A DNA stretch of 64,000 bases from Ectothiorhodospira marina (GTDB lineage Bacteria; Pseudomonadota; Gammaproteobacteria; Ectothiorhodospirales; Ectothiorhodospiraceae). A model generated the notes under the pieces. The model saw only the letters and a list, made by a program, of their open reading frames with translations. It had not been told where the DNA came from and ran no database searches. How positions within the stretch are numbered: the first letter of the stretch is position 1; every line of letters begins with the position of its first letter. The stretch is taken from contig NZ_FOAA01000012.1 in assembly GCF_900109495.1 (NCBI RefSeq), forward strand, positions 1 through 64,000, written 5' to 3'. The translations under genes and the position numbers were made by a program. Positions 7,881 to 18,528 of this stretch are shown piece by piece.

Positions 7881-8355
7881 CTGTGGGAGCTGGCCTGCCA
7901 GCGATGCGCTGCGAAGCAGCGCCCTGGGGCCTGTATCCACCGCCATTCGCGAGCGAGGCCCGCTCCCACAAGGGTTAGCCCATGATTTTTGACCGGACTT
8001 GGAACTCATCTGGCCCCTTGTGCCGACTTGCGCCCCATCGAAGTGATGCCCTTGTGGTAGTTATCCCCCTGTGGGAGCTGGCCTGCCAGCGATGCGCTGC
8101 GAAGCAGCGCCCTGGGGCCTGTACCCACCGCCATTCGCGGGCGAGGCCCGCTCCCACAAGGGCTGGCCCATGATTTTTGACCGGACTTGGAACTCATCTG
8201 GCCCCTTGTGCCGACTTGCGCCCCATCGAAGTGATGCCCTTGTGGTAGTTATCCCCCTGTGGGAGCTGGCCTGCCAGCGATGCGCTGCGAAGCAGCGCCC
8301 TGGGGCCCGTATCCACCGCCATTCGCGGGCGAGGCCCGCTCCCACAAGGGCTGGC
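7881..8355. repeat. 188-bp tandem array of REP pairs between menB and menC
   Basis: The 659-bp gap between menC and menB contains two full copies of a 188-bp unit (7881-8068 and 8069-8256) and a half copy (8257 to about 8355), differing by only a few bases. Each copy starts with an inverted REP pair: CTGTGGGAGCTGGCCTGCCA at the left and GGCGAGGCCCGCTCCCACAA at the right, about 95 bp across. The remaining roughly 90 bp is a near-identical spacer (TTTTTGACCGGACTTGGAAC and so on). The near identity suggests recent tandem duplication. Short frames through it (60-107 codons) repeat the same peptide and are not genes. The flanks 7761-7880 and 8356-8419 hold nothing recognisable. Confidence 0.88.
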
Positions 8356-8419
8356 TCAGGGCTTGTGCCTGCCAGCATCTACGGAAGGGAGTGACCGCAG
8401 TGGGGAGTTCCCATGAGGC

Positions 8420-9271
8420 TCAGGGTTGGCGTTTGAACTTGCCAAAATCCGGCTTGCGCTTTTCCAGGTAGGCGTTGCGACCTTCCTGCCCCTCTTCGGT
8501 CATGTAAAAGAGCATGGTGGAGTTGCCGGCCAGTTCCTGGATGCCTGCCTGGCCGTCGGTGCCGGCATTGAAGGCGGACTTGAGCATGCGCAGGGCGATG
8601 GGGGAGTGTTCCAGGATCTGGCGGCACCAGGCCACGGTCTCCTGCTCCAGTTGCTCCAGGGGCACCACGGTGTTCACCAGGCCCATGTCCAGGGCCTCCT
8701 GGGCGTTGTACTGGCGGCACAGGAACCAGATCTCCCGGGCCTTCTTCTGGCCCACCACGCTGGCCATGTAGCTGGCACCAAAACCGCCATCGAAGGAGCC
8801 CACCTTGGGGCCGGTCTGGCCGAAGCGGGCATTCTCGGCGGCAATGCTCAGGTCACAGATCAGATGCAGTACATGCCCGCCGCCAATGGCGTAGCCGGCC
8901 ACCATGGCGATCACCGGCTTGGGGCAGGAGCGGATGTCCTTTTGCAGGTCCAGCACGTTCAGGTGATGCACGCCCTGATCGTCCTTGTAGCCGGAGTCGC
9001 CACGCACCCGCTGGTCGCCACCGGAACAGAACGCCAGATCCCCCTGACCGGTGAGGATGATCACGCCCACGTTCTCGTCGAAGCGGGCATCGGCCAGGGC
9101 CTGCTGCATCTCCTTGACGGTGAGCGGACGAAAGGCATTGCGCACCTGAGGGCGGTTGATCGTGATCTTCGCGATCCCCTCCGCCTTGTGATAGAGGACA
9201 TCCTGGAAGGCGCCGCTGTGATCCTGCCAGTCGGCGGCGGGGATGATGCTGGAGGGGCTTGCTGTACTCAT
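8420..9271 (-). CDS. menB: 1,4-dihydroxy-2-naphthoyl-CoA synthase
   Basis: MenB cyclises o-succinylbenzoyl-CoA into the naphthalenoid ring. The 283-aa crotonase-fold protein carries family segments [31 protein letters not shown] and [17 protein letters not shown], where the GDSGY and the Asp-containing SFDGG regions are characteristic of MenB rather than other crotonases, and ends [10 protein letters not shown] as MenB proteins do. Its ATG overlaps the menH stop by four bases (9268-9271). It is followed by the 188-bp repeat array. Confidence 0.95.
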   Translation of the reverse strand: MSTASPSSIIPAADWQDHSGAFQDVLYHKAEGIAKITINRPQVRNAFRPLTVKEMQQALADARFDENVGVIILTGQGDLAFCSGGDQRVRGDSGYKDDQGVHHLNVLDLQKDIRSCPKPVIAMVAGYAIGGGHVLHLICDLSIAAENARFGQTGPKVGSFDGGFGASYMASVVGQKKAREIWFLCRQYNAQEALDMGLVNTVVPLEQLEQETVAWCRQILEHSPIALRMLKSAFNAGTDGQAGIQELAGNSTMLFYMTEEGQEGRNAYLEKRKPDFGKFKRQP

Positions 9272-10056
9272 GGGCTGTCAATGCTCTTGGTAACGGTCTG
9301 CTGGCCGCAGCAGGTGCGATGAATGATGCGGGCCACGGTTTCCGGGGCCTCAGCGTGGCAGTTATGCCCCAGACCATCCAGTTTGACAAGTTCAAGGCCG
9401 GGGCAGCCTTGGGACCAGTGTTCGCCCAGGGCGGAGAATTTCTCATCCTGGCGCCCGGCGATGAAGGTGCGCGGGATGTCCAACCCCGCCACGCCCGGGA
9501 TCAGCGAGGGCTGATGACCCAGGCTGGCGGCACGCAATGCCCGGGCCAGTTGCCCTGGATCCTGCGAGGCTCGGGCGGCGATGAAGGCCCGGCGCTGGGC
9601 GTCATCCAGGGAGGCGAAGACCGGCTGGCGGTACCACGCATCCAGGACATCGGGCCAGGGGCCCTGTTCAAGACGTCGCGCCCAGCGCTCGTCGTGATCC
9701 AGGCGTGCCAGGCGCTCAGCAGCATTGTCGAGCCCCGGGTGGGCCCCTTCCAGGACCAGGGCCGTGATCTGCCTTGGGTGTTGCGCCGCCAGCCAGGCAG
9801 CAATGCGTCCCCCCATGGAGTACCCGGCCAGGGCAAAGCGATCTGGCAGGTGTGCCTCCAGCCCGGTCCAGACCTGTTCACAGTAGGCCTGGAATGGCGG
9901 GGGTGCCTCCTCCATCGGGGCCAGGGGGGCCTCGCCGTGCCCGGGCAGGTCGGGGGTGATGCAGTGAACCCCGGCAGGCAGATGATTGATCAGTGCCTTC
10001 CAGTCATCTCCGCGGCCCATGAAGCCATGCAGTAGCACCAGGGTGAATGCACTCAT
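9268..10056 (-). CDS. menH: 2-succinyl-6-hydroxy-2,4-cyclohexadiene-1-carboxylate synthase
   Basis: MenH eliminates pyruvate from SEPHCHC to give SHCHC. The 262-aa alpha/beta-hydrolase has the oxyanion segment [12 protein letters not shown], the nucleophile elbow [15 protein letters not shown] (Ser in GYSMGG), an acid region [10 protein letters not shown] and the histidine in GLGHNCHAE. General alpha/beta-hydrolase similarity alone would be weak evidence; the position between menD and menB with an ATGA overlap onto menB makes the call firm. Confidence 0.9.
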   Translation of the reverse strand: MSAFTLVLLHGFMGRGDDWKALINHLPAGVHCITPDLPGHGEAPLAPMEEAPPPFQAYCEQVWTGLEAHLPDRFALAGYSMGGRIAAWLAAQHPRQITALVLEGAHPGLDNAAERLARLDHDERWARRLEQGPWPDVLDAWYRQPVFASLDDAQRRAFIAARASQDPGQLARALRAASLGHQPSLIPGVAGLDIPRTFIAGRQDEKFSALGEHWSQGCPGLELVKLDGLGHNCHAEAPETVARIIHRTCCGQQTVTKSIDSP

Positions 10057-10102
10057 TCGATCACTCTAACCGCGAAAGAACCCAGGTTCAGCCACAAACA
10101 CT

Positions 10103-10270
10103 CCCTTCTCCCCCCCCCGGGGGAGAAGGGCCGGGGATGAGGGGGTGAGGCAGGCACTGTGCCGGCTCTCGCCCCTCACCCCAACCCCTCTCCCCGCAGG
10201 GGAGAGGGGCGTTGCCGGTGTTGGGCCGGCCCCTCCCGCGCCCACCCCCTCTCCCCGCAGGGGAGAGGGG
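10103..10270. repeat. Palindromic repeat cluster between menD and menH
   Basis: The 268-bp gap 10057-10324 holds three strong hairpins: one at 10103-10130 (arms CCCTTCTCCC and GGGAGAAGGG), and two identical 25-bp ones at 10185-10209 and 10246-10270 (arms CCCCTCTCCCC and GGGGAGAGGGG around GCA or similar). The block 10103-10209 has a reverse-complement homologue at 44433-44536, sharing the inner text AGGCACTGTGCC and CGCCCCTCACCCCAACCCCT. It is a dispersed repeat distinct from the GTGGGAGC REP family. No gene lies here. Confidence 0.8.
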
Positions 10271-10324
10271 CTTGAAGCGCATCTTTCATCATCGGGGGTG
10301 GCTCAACACCGTGATGCATCAGAG

Positions 10325-12016
10325 TCAACGCCGGGCTGCATCATCACGGATGGACTGGATCAGTCCGGTCAGGGCCTGGCTGCCCCGATCCGGGGGGAAG
10401 GTGAGTTCGATGAGCGTGGTCCCGGGGCGCTGGCAGGCCGCCTGGTAGGCCTCGGCGAAGGCCTCGATATCCTTCGGGGCTGCATAGCGCAGGCGAAACT
10501 GGGTTGCGGCATGCTCAAAACCCAGGCCATGGGGCAACTGGAACAGGGGCTGGAAATGTTCGCCCTGGCTCTGGGCCGGCAGCAGATTGAAGATGGCTCC
10601 ACCATCGTTGTTGAGCACGACGATCACCAGGGGGGATGAACTGCCCTGGGTCAAGGCCAGACTGTTGAGATCATGCAGCAGGGACAGATCCCCCAGCAGC
10701 AGGGTGAGGCCACCGGGGTGGCGCCGGGCAAACCCCGCCGCCGTGGCCACCAGACCGTCGATGCCGCTGGCACCCCGGCTGGTCACGCAGCGTTGGCCAA
10801 GGCCTGGCTCGGCCACTGCGTCCAGCAGCCGGATGCTCAGGCTGTTGCCCGGGAACAGGGCCATCTCCTGGGGGATCTCCTGGCTGAGCCGGCGGGCCAC
10901 CGACAGCTCCGAGAATGGCTCCTCGGTGGCCGCCTCCAGATGCGGTGCGAGCGCCCGGGCCGCGGCCACCAGGCCCGTGTCCGATTGAGGGGGAGGGTCC
11001 AGTTGTGTGCAAAAGGCCGGGATGTTCGCCTGAATGGGGATGGCGCGGCGTTCCGGGTCCAGGCAGCCCGAATGGGCGCTGACCAGCCAGTACTCACCCG
11101 CAAACCCGGCCAGCCACTGATTGAGCCGTTTGCTGGTGATGCGCCCACCAAACTGAATCACCTGGCCGAGGCCGGCCAGTGCGTGCTGGCCGCTGGGGCT
11201 GGCGCACAGCAGGTCCGGGTAGGGCACGACGCAGGGATGGTCGATCAGCCTGAGTTGGCTGCCGATGTCAGCCAGAATGGGCAGATGGGCTCGCTGAGCC
11301 AGTGCCAGCACCGCCTCGGCCTCATCGGGGTCCAGCTGTCCCGCCACCAGGGCCACCGGGCCATGCAGGCGGGGCAGGGCCACGGCCTCGTGGATGGGGG
11401 GCATGCGCGTGGGCGCGCGCAGATCCGAGAGCCAGGGGCCAAAGTCCGCCAGCTGCGACGTGCCGTAGAGGGGTTCTCGAAAGGGGGCGTTGATATGCAC
11501 TGGTCCCCGATCGGCGCCGTGCAGGGCCTGCAGGCATTGGTCCATGTCCGCGCCCAGGGCTCCAGCGCTGATGGCTGTGTCCGGCGGCGGCAGGTTGAGT
11601 TGTGCACGCACATGCAGGGCAAACAGGCCGGGCTGCTCGATGGCCTGATTTGCACCACAATGGATCAGTTCCGGAGGCCGGTCGGCGGTGAGGGCAATCA
11701 GGGGCTGGTGGGTCTGGAAGGCCTCCACCAGGGCGGGATGCAGGTTGGGCACCGCTGTGCCCGAGGTGGTGATCAGGGCGGTGGGTCGACCACTGGCCCG
11801 GGTCAGCCCCAGGGCGAGAAAGCCCAGGCCGCGCTCGTCGAAATGGGTGTGTAGCACCAGGTCGTCGCGCCGCTCGGCCAGATGCGCTGCCGCCAGGGCC
11901 AGTGGCGCGCTGCGGCTGCCTGGAGCAATGCAGACATCCCGCACACCCTGATCATGCAGACGCTCCAGGATCAGAGTGGACCAGGCCTGGTTGATGTGAC
12001 TGAAGGGCGCCCGCAT
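10325..12016 (-). CDS. menD: 2-Succinyl-5-enolpyruvyl-6-hydroxy-3-cyclohexene-1-carboxylate synthase
   Basis: MenD is a thiamine-diphosphate enzyme joining isochorismate and 2-oxoglutarate, the first committed menaquinone step. The 563-aa protein shows CIAPGSRSAPLALAA near the N terminus, SRGASGIDGLVATAAGFA and the ThDP/metal region GDLSLLHDLNSL...NNDGGAIFNLLP. The start is the ATG at 12016 (MRAPFSHINQAW), eight bases after the menF stop; a longer frame to 12127 lies inside menF and is rejected. Downstream, a repeat-containing gap separates it from menH. Confidence 0.94.
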   Translation of the reverse strand: MRAPFSHINQAWSTLILERLHDQGVRDVCIAPGSRSAPLALAAAHLAERRDDLVLHTHFDERGLGFLALGLTRASGRPTALITTSGTAVPNLHPALVEAFQTHQPLIALTADRPPELIHCGANQAIEQPGLFALHVRAQLNLPPPDTAISAGALGADMDQCLQALHGADRGPVHINAPFREPLYGTSQLADFGPWLSDLRAPTRMPPIHEAVALPRLHGPVALVAGQLDPDEAEAVLALAQRAHLPILADIGSQLRLIDHPCVVPYPDLLCASPSGQHALAGLGQVIQFGGRITSKRLNQWLAGFAGEYWLVSAHSGCLDPERRAIPIQANIPAFCTQLDPPPQSDTGLVAAARALAPHLEAATEEPFSELSVARRLSQEIPQEMALFPGNSLSIRLLDAVAEPGLGQRCVTSRGASGIDGLVATAAGFARRHPGGLTLLLGDLSLLHDLNSLALTQGSSSPLVIVVLNNDGGAIFNLLPAQSQGEHFQPLFQLPHGLGFEHAATQFRLRYAAPKDIEAFAEAYQAACQRPGTTLIELTFPPDRGSQALTGLIQSIRDDAARR

Positions 12017-12024
12017 CCCCGCTG

Positions 12025-13512
12025 TCAGGACCCCAGCACGGCCAGGAAGGACTCGATCTTGGCTTCCAGTTCGTTCCACTCCGCCTCTGGAGTGGAGCCT
12101 TCGACAATGCCCACGCCGGAATAGCACAGCACCCGGTTGCGTTCCACCAGGGCCGAGCGGATGGCCACGGCAAACTCCGACCGCCGTGGCGAGATCATGC
12201 CCACCACGCCGCTGTACCAGCCCCGATGGATGCTTTCCCGACGGGCAATCAGCTCCTGAGCCTCCTGGCGCGGGAATCCGCAGACAGCGGGCGTGGGGTG
12301 CAGGGCCTTGAGCAGTTGATCATCCATCACGCCGGGTCGCAGGGTGGCGCGGATGGGCAGATAGCGGTGCTGGATGCGATCCAGTTTCACCACGCCGGCC
12401 TCGGTGGGGCAATCGGTGTGGGTCACCCAGGGGGCAATGCGCTCGCGTACATAGCGGGTGACCAGTTCATGCTCATGGATCAGTTTGGGATCCTGCAGCA
12501 GGGTGTGCTCCAGTTGCGCGTCTTCCTGGCGGCTGCGACCACGGCGCACGGTACCCGCCAGGGATTCGGTGCACACACGACGATCCTCCCGACTGAACAG
12601 GCGCTCTGGCGAGCACCCCATGAAGAGCTTGTGACCATGTTCCAGGGCAAAGCAGAAACTGCCGCTGTTGGTATGATGCCAGCGCTTCAAGGCCGCGAAC
12701 CCGGGGAGCGCGTCGTTGAGCTGCAGTTTCACCCGGCGGGCCAGCACGGCCTTGTGGATACCCCCCTGCTGAATGTGTTCCAGGATATGGTGGATATGCC
12801 CCTGGCATTCGTCGAAGCTCATGTCATCCATCCGCCGGGTCACGCGGATGGGCCAGGGCGCGTCGGCCGACGCCGGTGGCGTGAAACGCAGGCGGCACAG
12901 GCTGGTGATCAACCGGGTCTTCCGGCGCACGAATTCGCGCCGGGTACTGGCACGCAGGTTGACCGCCAGCCGAAAATGGCCATCTCGCTGGCGCAGTTCG
13001 ATGGCCGGCAGCACGAAGCGGGCAGCGGGGAAATCATGCCATTCCCCCTCGCCGGAGCGACCGTCGAAGGCAAAACCTCCGACGAAGGCGGTGTCTCGAT
13101 CGCCGATGATGTGGTTGATGCGTTCCAGCAGGCGGTCGTAGTCCTCGGCGGTGTCGGCGCTCAGTTCCGCCGCGGCGCCGATGCCGGCCAGGGTGAGGGT
13201 CCGTTCCCTGTTTTGCCACAGGCACCGGGATTCGCCAGGATTGTTCTCCAGCCAGTGAAAGGGGTCGATGGTGGGCACGGTGGCTGCGGCATGCAGCAGT
13301 TCCCCCTCGCGGAAACGCCAGTTCTTGATCTCGTCCAGCAAGCGGTCCACGGCGGGTTCGTGCGGGGAGGGGCCGTGAAGGGGCAGCCCGGGCCGCAGTT
13401 CGGGTGTCCAGGCCTCGCGCGCCCAGTCAGGGGGGGCACTCCGGCTCAGCCCCGGGCGGTCCGGGCCCATGGACTGCTCGGGCGATGCCGTATGCTGGCT
13501 GGCTGATGACAC
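12025..13512 (-). CDS. menF: Isochorismate synthase
   Basis: MenF isomerises chorismate to isochorismate, the entry to the pathway. The C-terminal chorismate-binding domain is clear: FALEHGHKLFMGCSPERLF, TESLAGTVRRG, LHPTPAVCGFPRQEA and WYSGVVGMISPRRSEFAVAIRSA. I place the start at a GTG at 13512 because AGAGGA lies six bases upstream, giving 495 aa; an ATG at 13470 would give 481 aa, and a longer frame to 13641 runs into the clpB upstream region. The gene heads the minus-strand men run, divergent from clpB. The isochorismate could in principle also serve siderophore or salicylate synthesis, but only menaquinone genes are near. Confidence 0.92.
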   Translation of the reverse strand: MSSASQHTASPEQSMGPDRPGLSRSAPPDWAREAWTPELRPGLPLHGPSPHEPAVDRLLDEIKNWRFREGELLHAAATVPTIDPFHWLENNPGESRCLWQNRERTLTLAGIGAAAELSADTAEDYDRLLERINHIIGDRDTAFVGGFAFDGRSGEGEWHDFPAARFVLPAIELRQRDGHFRLAVNLRASTRREFVRRKTRLITSLCRLRFTPPASADAPWPIRVTRRMDDMSFDECQGHIHHILEHIQQGGIHKAVLARRVKLQLNDALPGFAALKRWHHTNSGSFCFALEHGHKLFMGCSPERLFSREDRRVCTESLAGTVRRGRSRQEDAQLEHTLLQDPKLIHEHELVTRYVRERIAPWVTHTDCPTEAGVVKLDRIQHRYLPIRATLRPGVMDDQLLKALHPTPAVCGFPRQEAQELIARRESIHRGWYSGVVGMISPRRSEFAVAIRSALVERNRVLCYSGVGIVEGSTPEAEWNELEAKIESFLAVLGS

Positions 13513-13756
13513 GGATAATCCTCTGAAAACGTGGCGCCTGCAGTGGTCATGACCTGGGTTCCACTTACCGTGGCCGGCCGCGCGAGCATGATCTCGGCCC
13601 ATCCGGGATGGCTTGAGGGGTGGACCCAGTGTAGAAAACACCGGCCTCCAGGGTTATGACGCAAATCAGTTCGATATGTTCCATCGCCGCTTTTTTGGCC
13701 CCGAAAAGTGGCGATCGGTTATGAGACCCGCGGCTGGACGCTGGGTCACGGCTGCG
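13513..13756. promoter_or_regulatory. Divergent menF/clpB intergenic region
   Basis: This is the non-coding space between the menF start and the clpB heat-shock promoter. A plus-strand frame from 13613 to 13795 exists but has no ribosome site and no recognisable content. The menF promoter should lie here on the minus strand; I could not pick out convincing -35/-10 boxes. Confidence 0.4.
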
Positions 13757-13786
13757 CTTGAAAGACCCGGCAACAGGCCCCATCTA
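13757..13786 (+). promoter_or_regulatory. Sigma-32 (RpoH) promoter of clpB
   Basis: CTTGAAA at 13757-13763 is followed after exactly 14 bases by CCCCATCTA at 13778-13786, nearly the RpoH consensus (CTTGAAA, 13-15 bp, CCCCATnT). It lies about 40 bp upstream of the clpB ATG, in the right orientation. Confidence 0.92.
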
Positions 13787-13825
13787 CACTCTTAATCTGA
13801 CATATCTCGAAGGGGTTTCGCCACT

Positions 13826-16396
<2,571 letters not shown>

Positions 16397-16406
16397 GACC
16401 GTCGTT

Positions 16407-16430
16407 GCGGGCCGTTTCCGAACGGCCCGC
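16407..16430 (+). terminator. Hairpin after clpB
   Basis: GCGGGCCGTT at 16407-16416, loop TCCG, then AACGGCCCGC at 16421-16430 form a perfect 10-bp stem starting ten bases after the clpB stop. There is no T-tract, so it may be a 3' stability element or a member of the palindromes seen at 25-44 rather than an intrinsic terminator. Confidence 0.55.
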
Positions 16431-16491
16431 GGCCCGGGCGATCAATGCTGCGTCTTGCCCGGCACAATTCACACCGAGTATCCTTGGCACC

Positions 16492-16797
16492 ATGTCTGAA
16501 TCCCTGCAGCTTTCCGGTGAACTCGTGCAGAAACTCCAGGATATCCTGGTGGAGCACGATGAGCGTTGTCATGATCCCCTGGTGACCGTGCAGTACATGT
16601 CGGCCATCAGTGGCTACCTGCTGGGTTGCCAGCCCATCCCCGCGGCCAAGCGAGAGGAGTTTCTCGAGCAGCTGGCGGCGTTCATGCGTCATGTGCATGA
16701 CGATGTGGAGCGCCAGCAACGGGAGCAACAGGCTGCTCCGGTTCAGCAGGAGCCGCCCCAGGAGGCCTTCGGCGTCTGGCGTCCCGGCGACCCGTAA
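16492..16797 (+). CDS. Small conserved-looking protein of unknown function
   Basis: A 101-aa soluble protein that I do not recognise. The start is the ATG at 16492 (MSESLQLS); the open frame runs on to 16405, but that part covers the post-clpB hairpin and is unlikely to be translated. It looks helical: SGELVQKLQDILVEHDERC, then YMSAISGYLLGCQPIPAAKREEFLEQLAAFMRHVHDDVERQ, and a Gln/Pro-rich tail ending FGVWRPGDP. No cofactor or metal motif is evident. It lies about 95 bp after clpB on the same strand and converges on the TM2 gene. The coding call rests on plausible amino-acid composition and an absence of competing frames. Confidence 0.6.
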   Translation: MSESLQLSGELVQKLQDILVEHDERCHDPLVTVQYMSAISGYLLGCQPIPAAKREEFLEQLAAFMRHVHDDVERQQREQQAAPVQQEPPQEAFGVWRPGDP

Positions 16798-16821
16798 GCC
16801 AGCAGGGGGCCGGATGACGGT

Positions 16822-17454
16822 TTATGTCCGGTCCGGTTTTCTGGCTCCTTCGTCGCCGTCGGTTGCATTGTCCCGATCCTGGGATGAGCCTCGACGTCCG
16901 CGACGGCTCCTGGCAAGTTCCCGCAGCATGGCCTCCTGCTCATTGAAGGAGGGAATACCGTGTAAATCCCCATGCCCCGGGGAGGCCTCGGTCCGCGGGT
17001 CTTCCGTGGACATCGGCTGATGGCCGGCCCGCTCCTGTTCCTTCTGCTGTTGATAGGCTTCCAGCATCCCCGTCTTGTGCACGCGACCCCGGTAATCCCT
17101 GGGCGGCTCGTGGCCGGGCCTGAGAAAATGGCGCATGCGCAGGGCCTTGTTATAGCGGGTGATGTAACCATCCATCCAGAACAGGTCGAAGACCACCCCG
17201 ACCAGCATCACGCCCAGTGGTACCAGGGCCCAGAGACTCCCCCCCACCATCCACAGGCCGAAGCTGAGCAGGGTGAGCGCCAGATAGGCGGCCCCCCCCC
17301 GGGGCTCGCGCAGGTAAAATCGATGCAGTCCCAAGGGGAAGGCCAACGCCAGCCCGTAGGCCAGGGGGCGGCGACGCATATCCCGGGTGAGCCGGGCGTT
17401 CATCGTCTGCAGCCCTGCGCCTTCCAGATCCAGTTGTTTCCAGGCCTTGCTCAT
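16822..17454 (-). CDS. TM2-domain-like membrane protein
   Basis: A 210-aa protein whose N-terminal half resembles TM2 proteins: PLAYGLALAFPLGLHRFYLRE (residues 31-51) includes the hallmark G-x-HRFYL after the first membrane segment, followed by a second hydrophobic stretch (AYLALTLLSFGLWMVGGSLWALVPLGVMLVGVVFDLFWMDGYI, about 56-98). The C-terminal half is charged, Gln/Glu/Arg rich and probably disordered in the cytoplasm. Function of the family in bacteria is not settled. It is divergent from the LysR gene across 91 bp and convergent with the small unknown gene. Confidence 0.72.
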   Translation of the reverse strand: MSKAWKQLDLEGAGLQTMNARLTRDMRRRPLAYGLALAFPLGLHRFYLREPRGGAAYLALTLLSFGLWMVGGSLWALVPLGVMLVGVVFDLFWMDGYITRYNKALRMRHFLRPGHEPPRDYRGRVHKTGMLEAYQQQKEQERAGHQPMSTEDPRTEASPGHGDLHGIPSFNEQEAMLRELARSRRGRRGSSQDRDNATDGDEGARKPDRT

Positions 17455-17545
17455 GCGGGAGGCTCCCCCGTGATGGTCATGAAGTGCCCCGAGGTGGATT
17501 ACTTAGTACCATGGCAAGGTAAGGCTTCGACAGGGAATTTGCAAA

Positions 17546-18490
17546 ATGGCTGACCGACGACTTCAAGTATTTTACACCGTGGCCCGACTGCTCTCGTTCA
17601 CCAAGGCGGCCGAGGCCTTGCACATGACGCAGCCCGCGGTGACGTTCCAGGTGCGCCAGTTGGAGGAACATTTCAACACCCGGCTGTTTGATCGCACCCA
17701 TAATCGGGTGAGCCTCACCGAGGCGGGGCGGGCAGCCTTTCGCTATGCCGAGCGCATCTTCGAGGCCTATGGGGAGATGGAGAATGCCATCCGCGAGATC
17801 ACCGGGGATGTCTCCGGTGCTCTCACCCTGGGGGCCAGCACCACCATTGCCGAATACATGCTTCCGGCCCTGCTGGGTAATTTCAAGCGCAAGCATCCCG
17901 AGGTGAACATCCGCCTTAAGGTGGCCAACTCCGAGGGCATCGTCTCCATGGTGGAGAACAACATCATCGATCTGGGGGTGGTGGAAGGACCGGTCTCGAA
18001 CCGCAATCTGCAGGTGGAAGTCTGTCAGATGGATCAACTGGTAGTGATCGTGCCCCCCGGGCATCCCCTGGCGGGAAAGGCATCGGTAACCATGGAAGAG
18101 GTATTGCCTTATCCCTTCATCTGCCGGGAGGAGGGGTCCGGCACCCGGGAGGTGATCGCCGATTATCTGATCGAGCTGGGGATGGGGCGCAATGCCCTGA
18201 CCGTGAGTCTGGAGTTGGGCAGTCCCGAGGCCATCAAGGGAGCCGTGGAGGCGGGCATGGGGGTCTCCATCCTCTCTCGCGCCACCCTGGACAAGGAACT
18301 GGCCCTCAATCGTCTGGAGGGCATCCCTCTGGAACCCGGCCTGACCCGGCAGTTTGCTTTCGTGCATCAGCGCCAGAAGTTTCGTTTGCGGGCCGTGGAG
18401 GAACTTCTCAGCTTTGCCCGCGACTACTGTGACAGGCAGCCGTCCGGCGACGGCGCCTCCACAGGCCATCCATCCAGCGTCAGCGTCTGA
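17546..18490 (+). CDS. LysR-family transcriptional regulator
   Basis: A DNA-binding regulator with the N-terminal winged helix-turn-helix (LLSFTKAAEALHMTQPAVTFQVRQLEEHFNTRLF, residues about 14-47) and a LysR substrate domain beginning GALTLGASTTIAEYMLP near residue 90. The 314-aa length is typical of the family. The effector and targets cannot be read from the sequence. LysR proteins often control the divergent neighbour, here the TM2 gene, but the downstream amidotransferase-like gene 38 bp away on the same strand is also a candidate. Confidence 0.88.
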   Translation: MADRRLQVFYTVARLLSFTKAAEALHMTQPAVTFQVRQLEEHFNTRLFDRTHNRVSLTEAGRAAFRYAERIFEAYGEMENAIREITGDVSGALTLGASTTIAEYMLPALLGNFKRKHPEVNIRLKVANSEGIVSMVENNIIDLGVVEGPVSNRNLQVEVCQMDQLVVIVPPGHPLAGKASVTMEEVLPYPFICREEGSGTREVIADYLIELGMGRNALTVSLELGSPEAIKGAVEAGMGVSILSRATLDKELALNRLEGIPLEPGLTRQFAFVHQRQKFRLRAVEELLSFARDYCDRQPSGDGASTGHPSSVSV

Positions 18491-18528
18491 TCCGGTGGGC
18501 CTCGGCCCGCGATCCGCGCCAGGAGCCG

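Noticed and set aside
7881-8355. CRISPR array interpretation of the tandem repeats
   Set aside because: The repeats are 188 bp long with near-identical spacers and internal inverted REP arms. CRISPR arrays have short repeats and unique spacers, and no cas gene is present.
7780-8471. Several 60-107 codon frames on both strands repeating the same peptides
   Set aside because: They arise from the 188-bp tandem repeat; the peptides are copies of the repeat and not proteins.
12226-13506. 426-codon plus-strand open frame over menF
   Set aside because: It is the antisense of menF, whose chorismate-binding motifs are unmistakable. Long antisense frames are common in GC-rich genes because stop codons are rare there.
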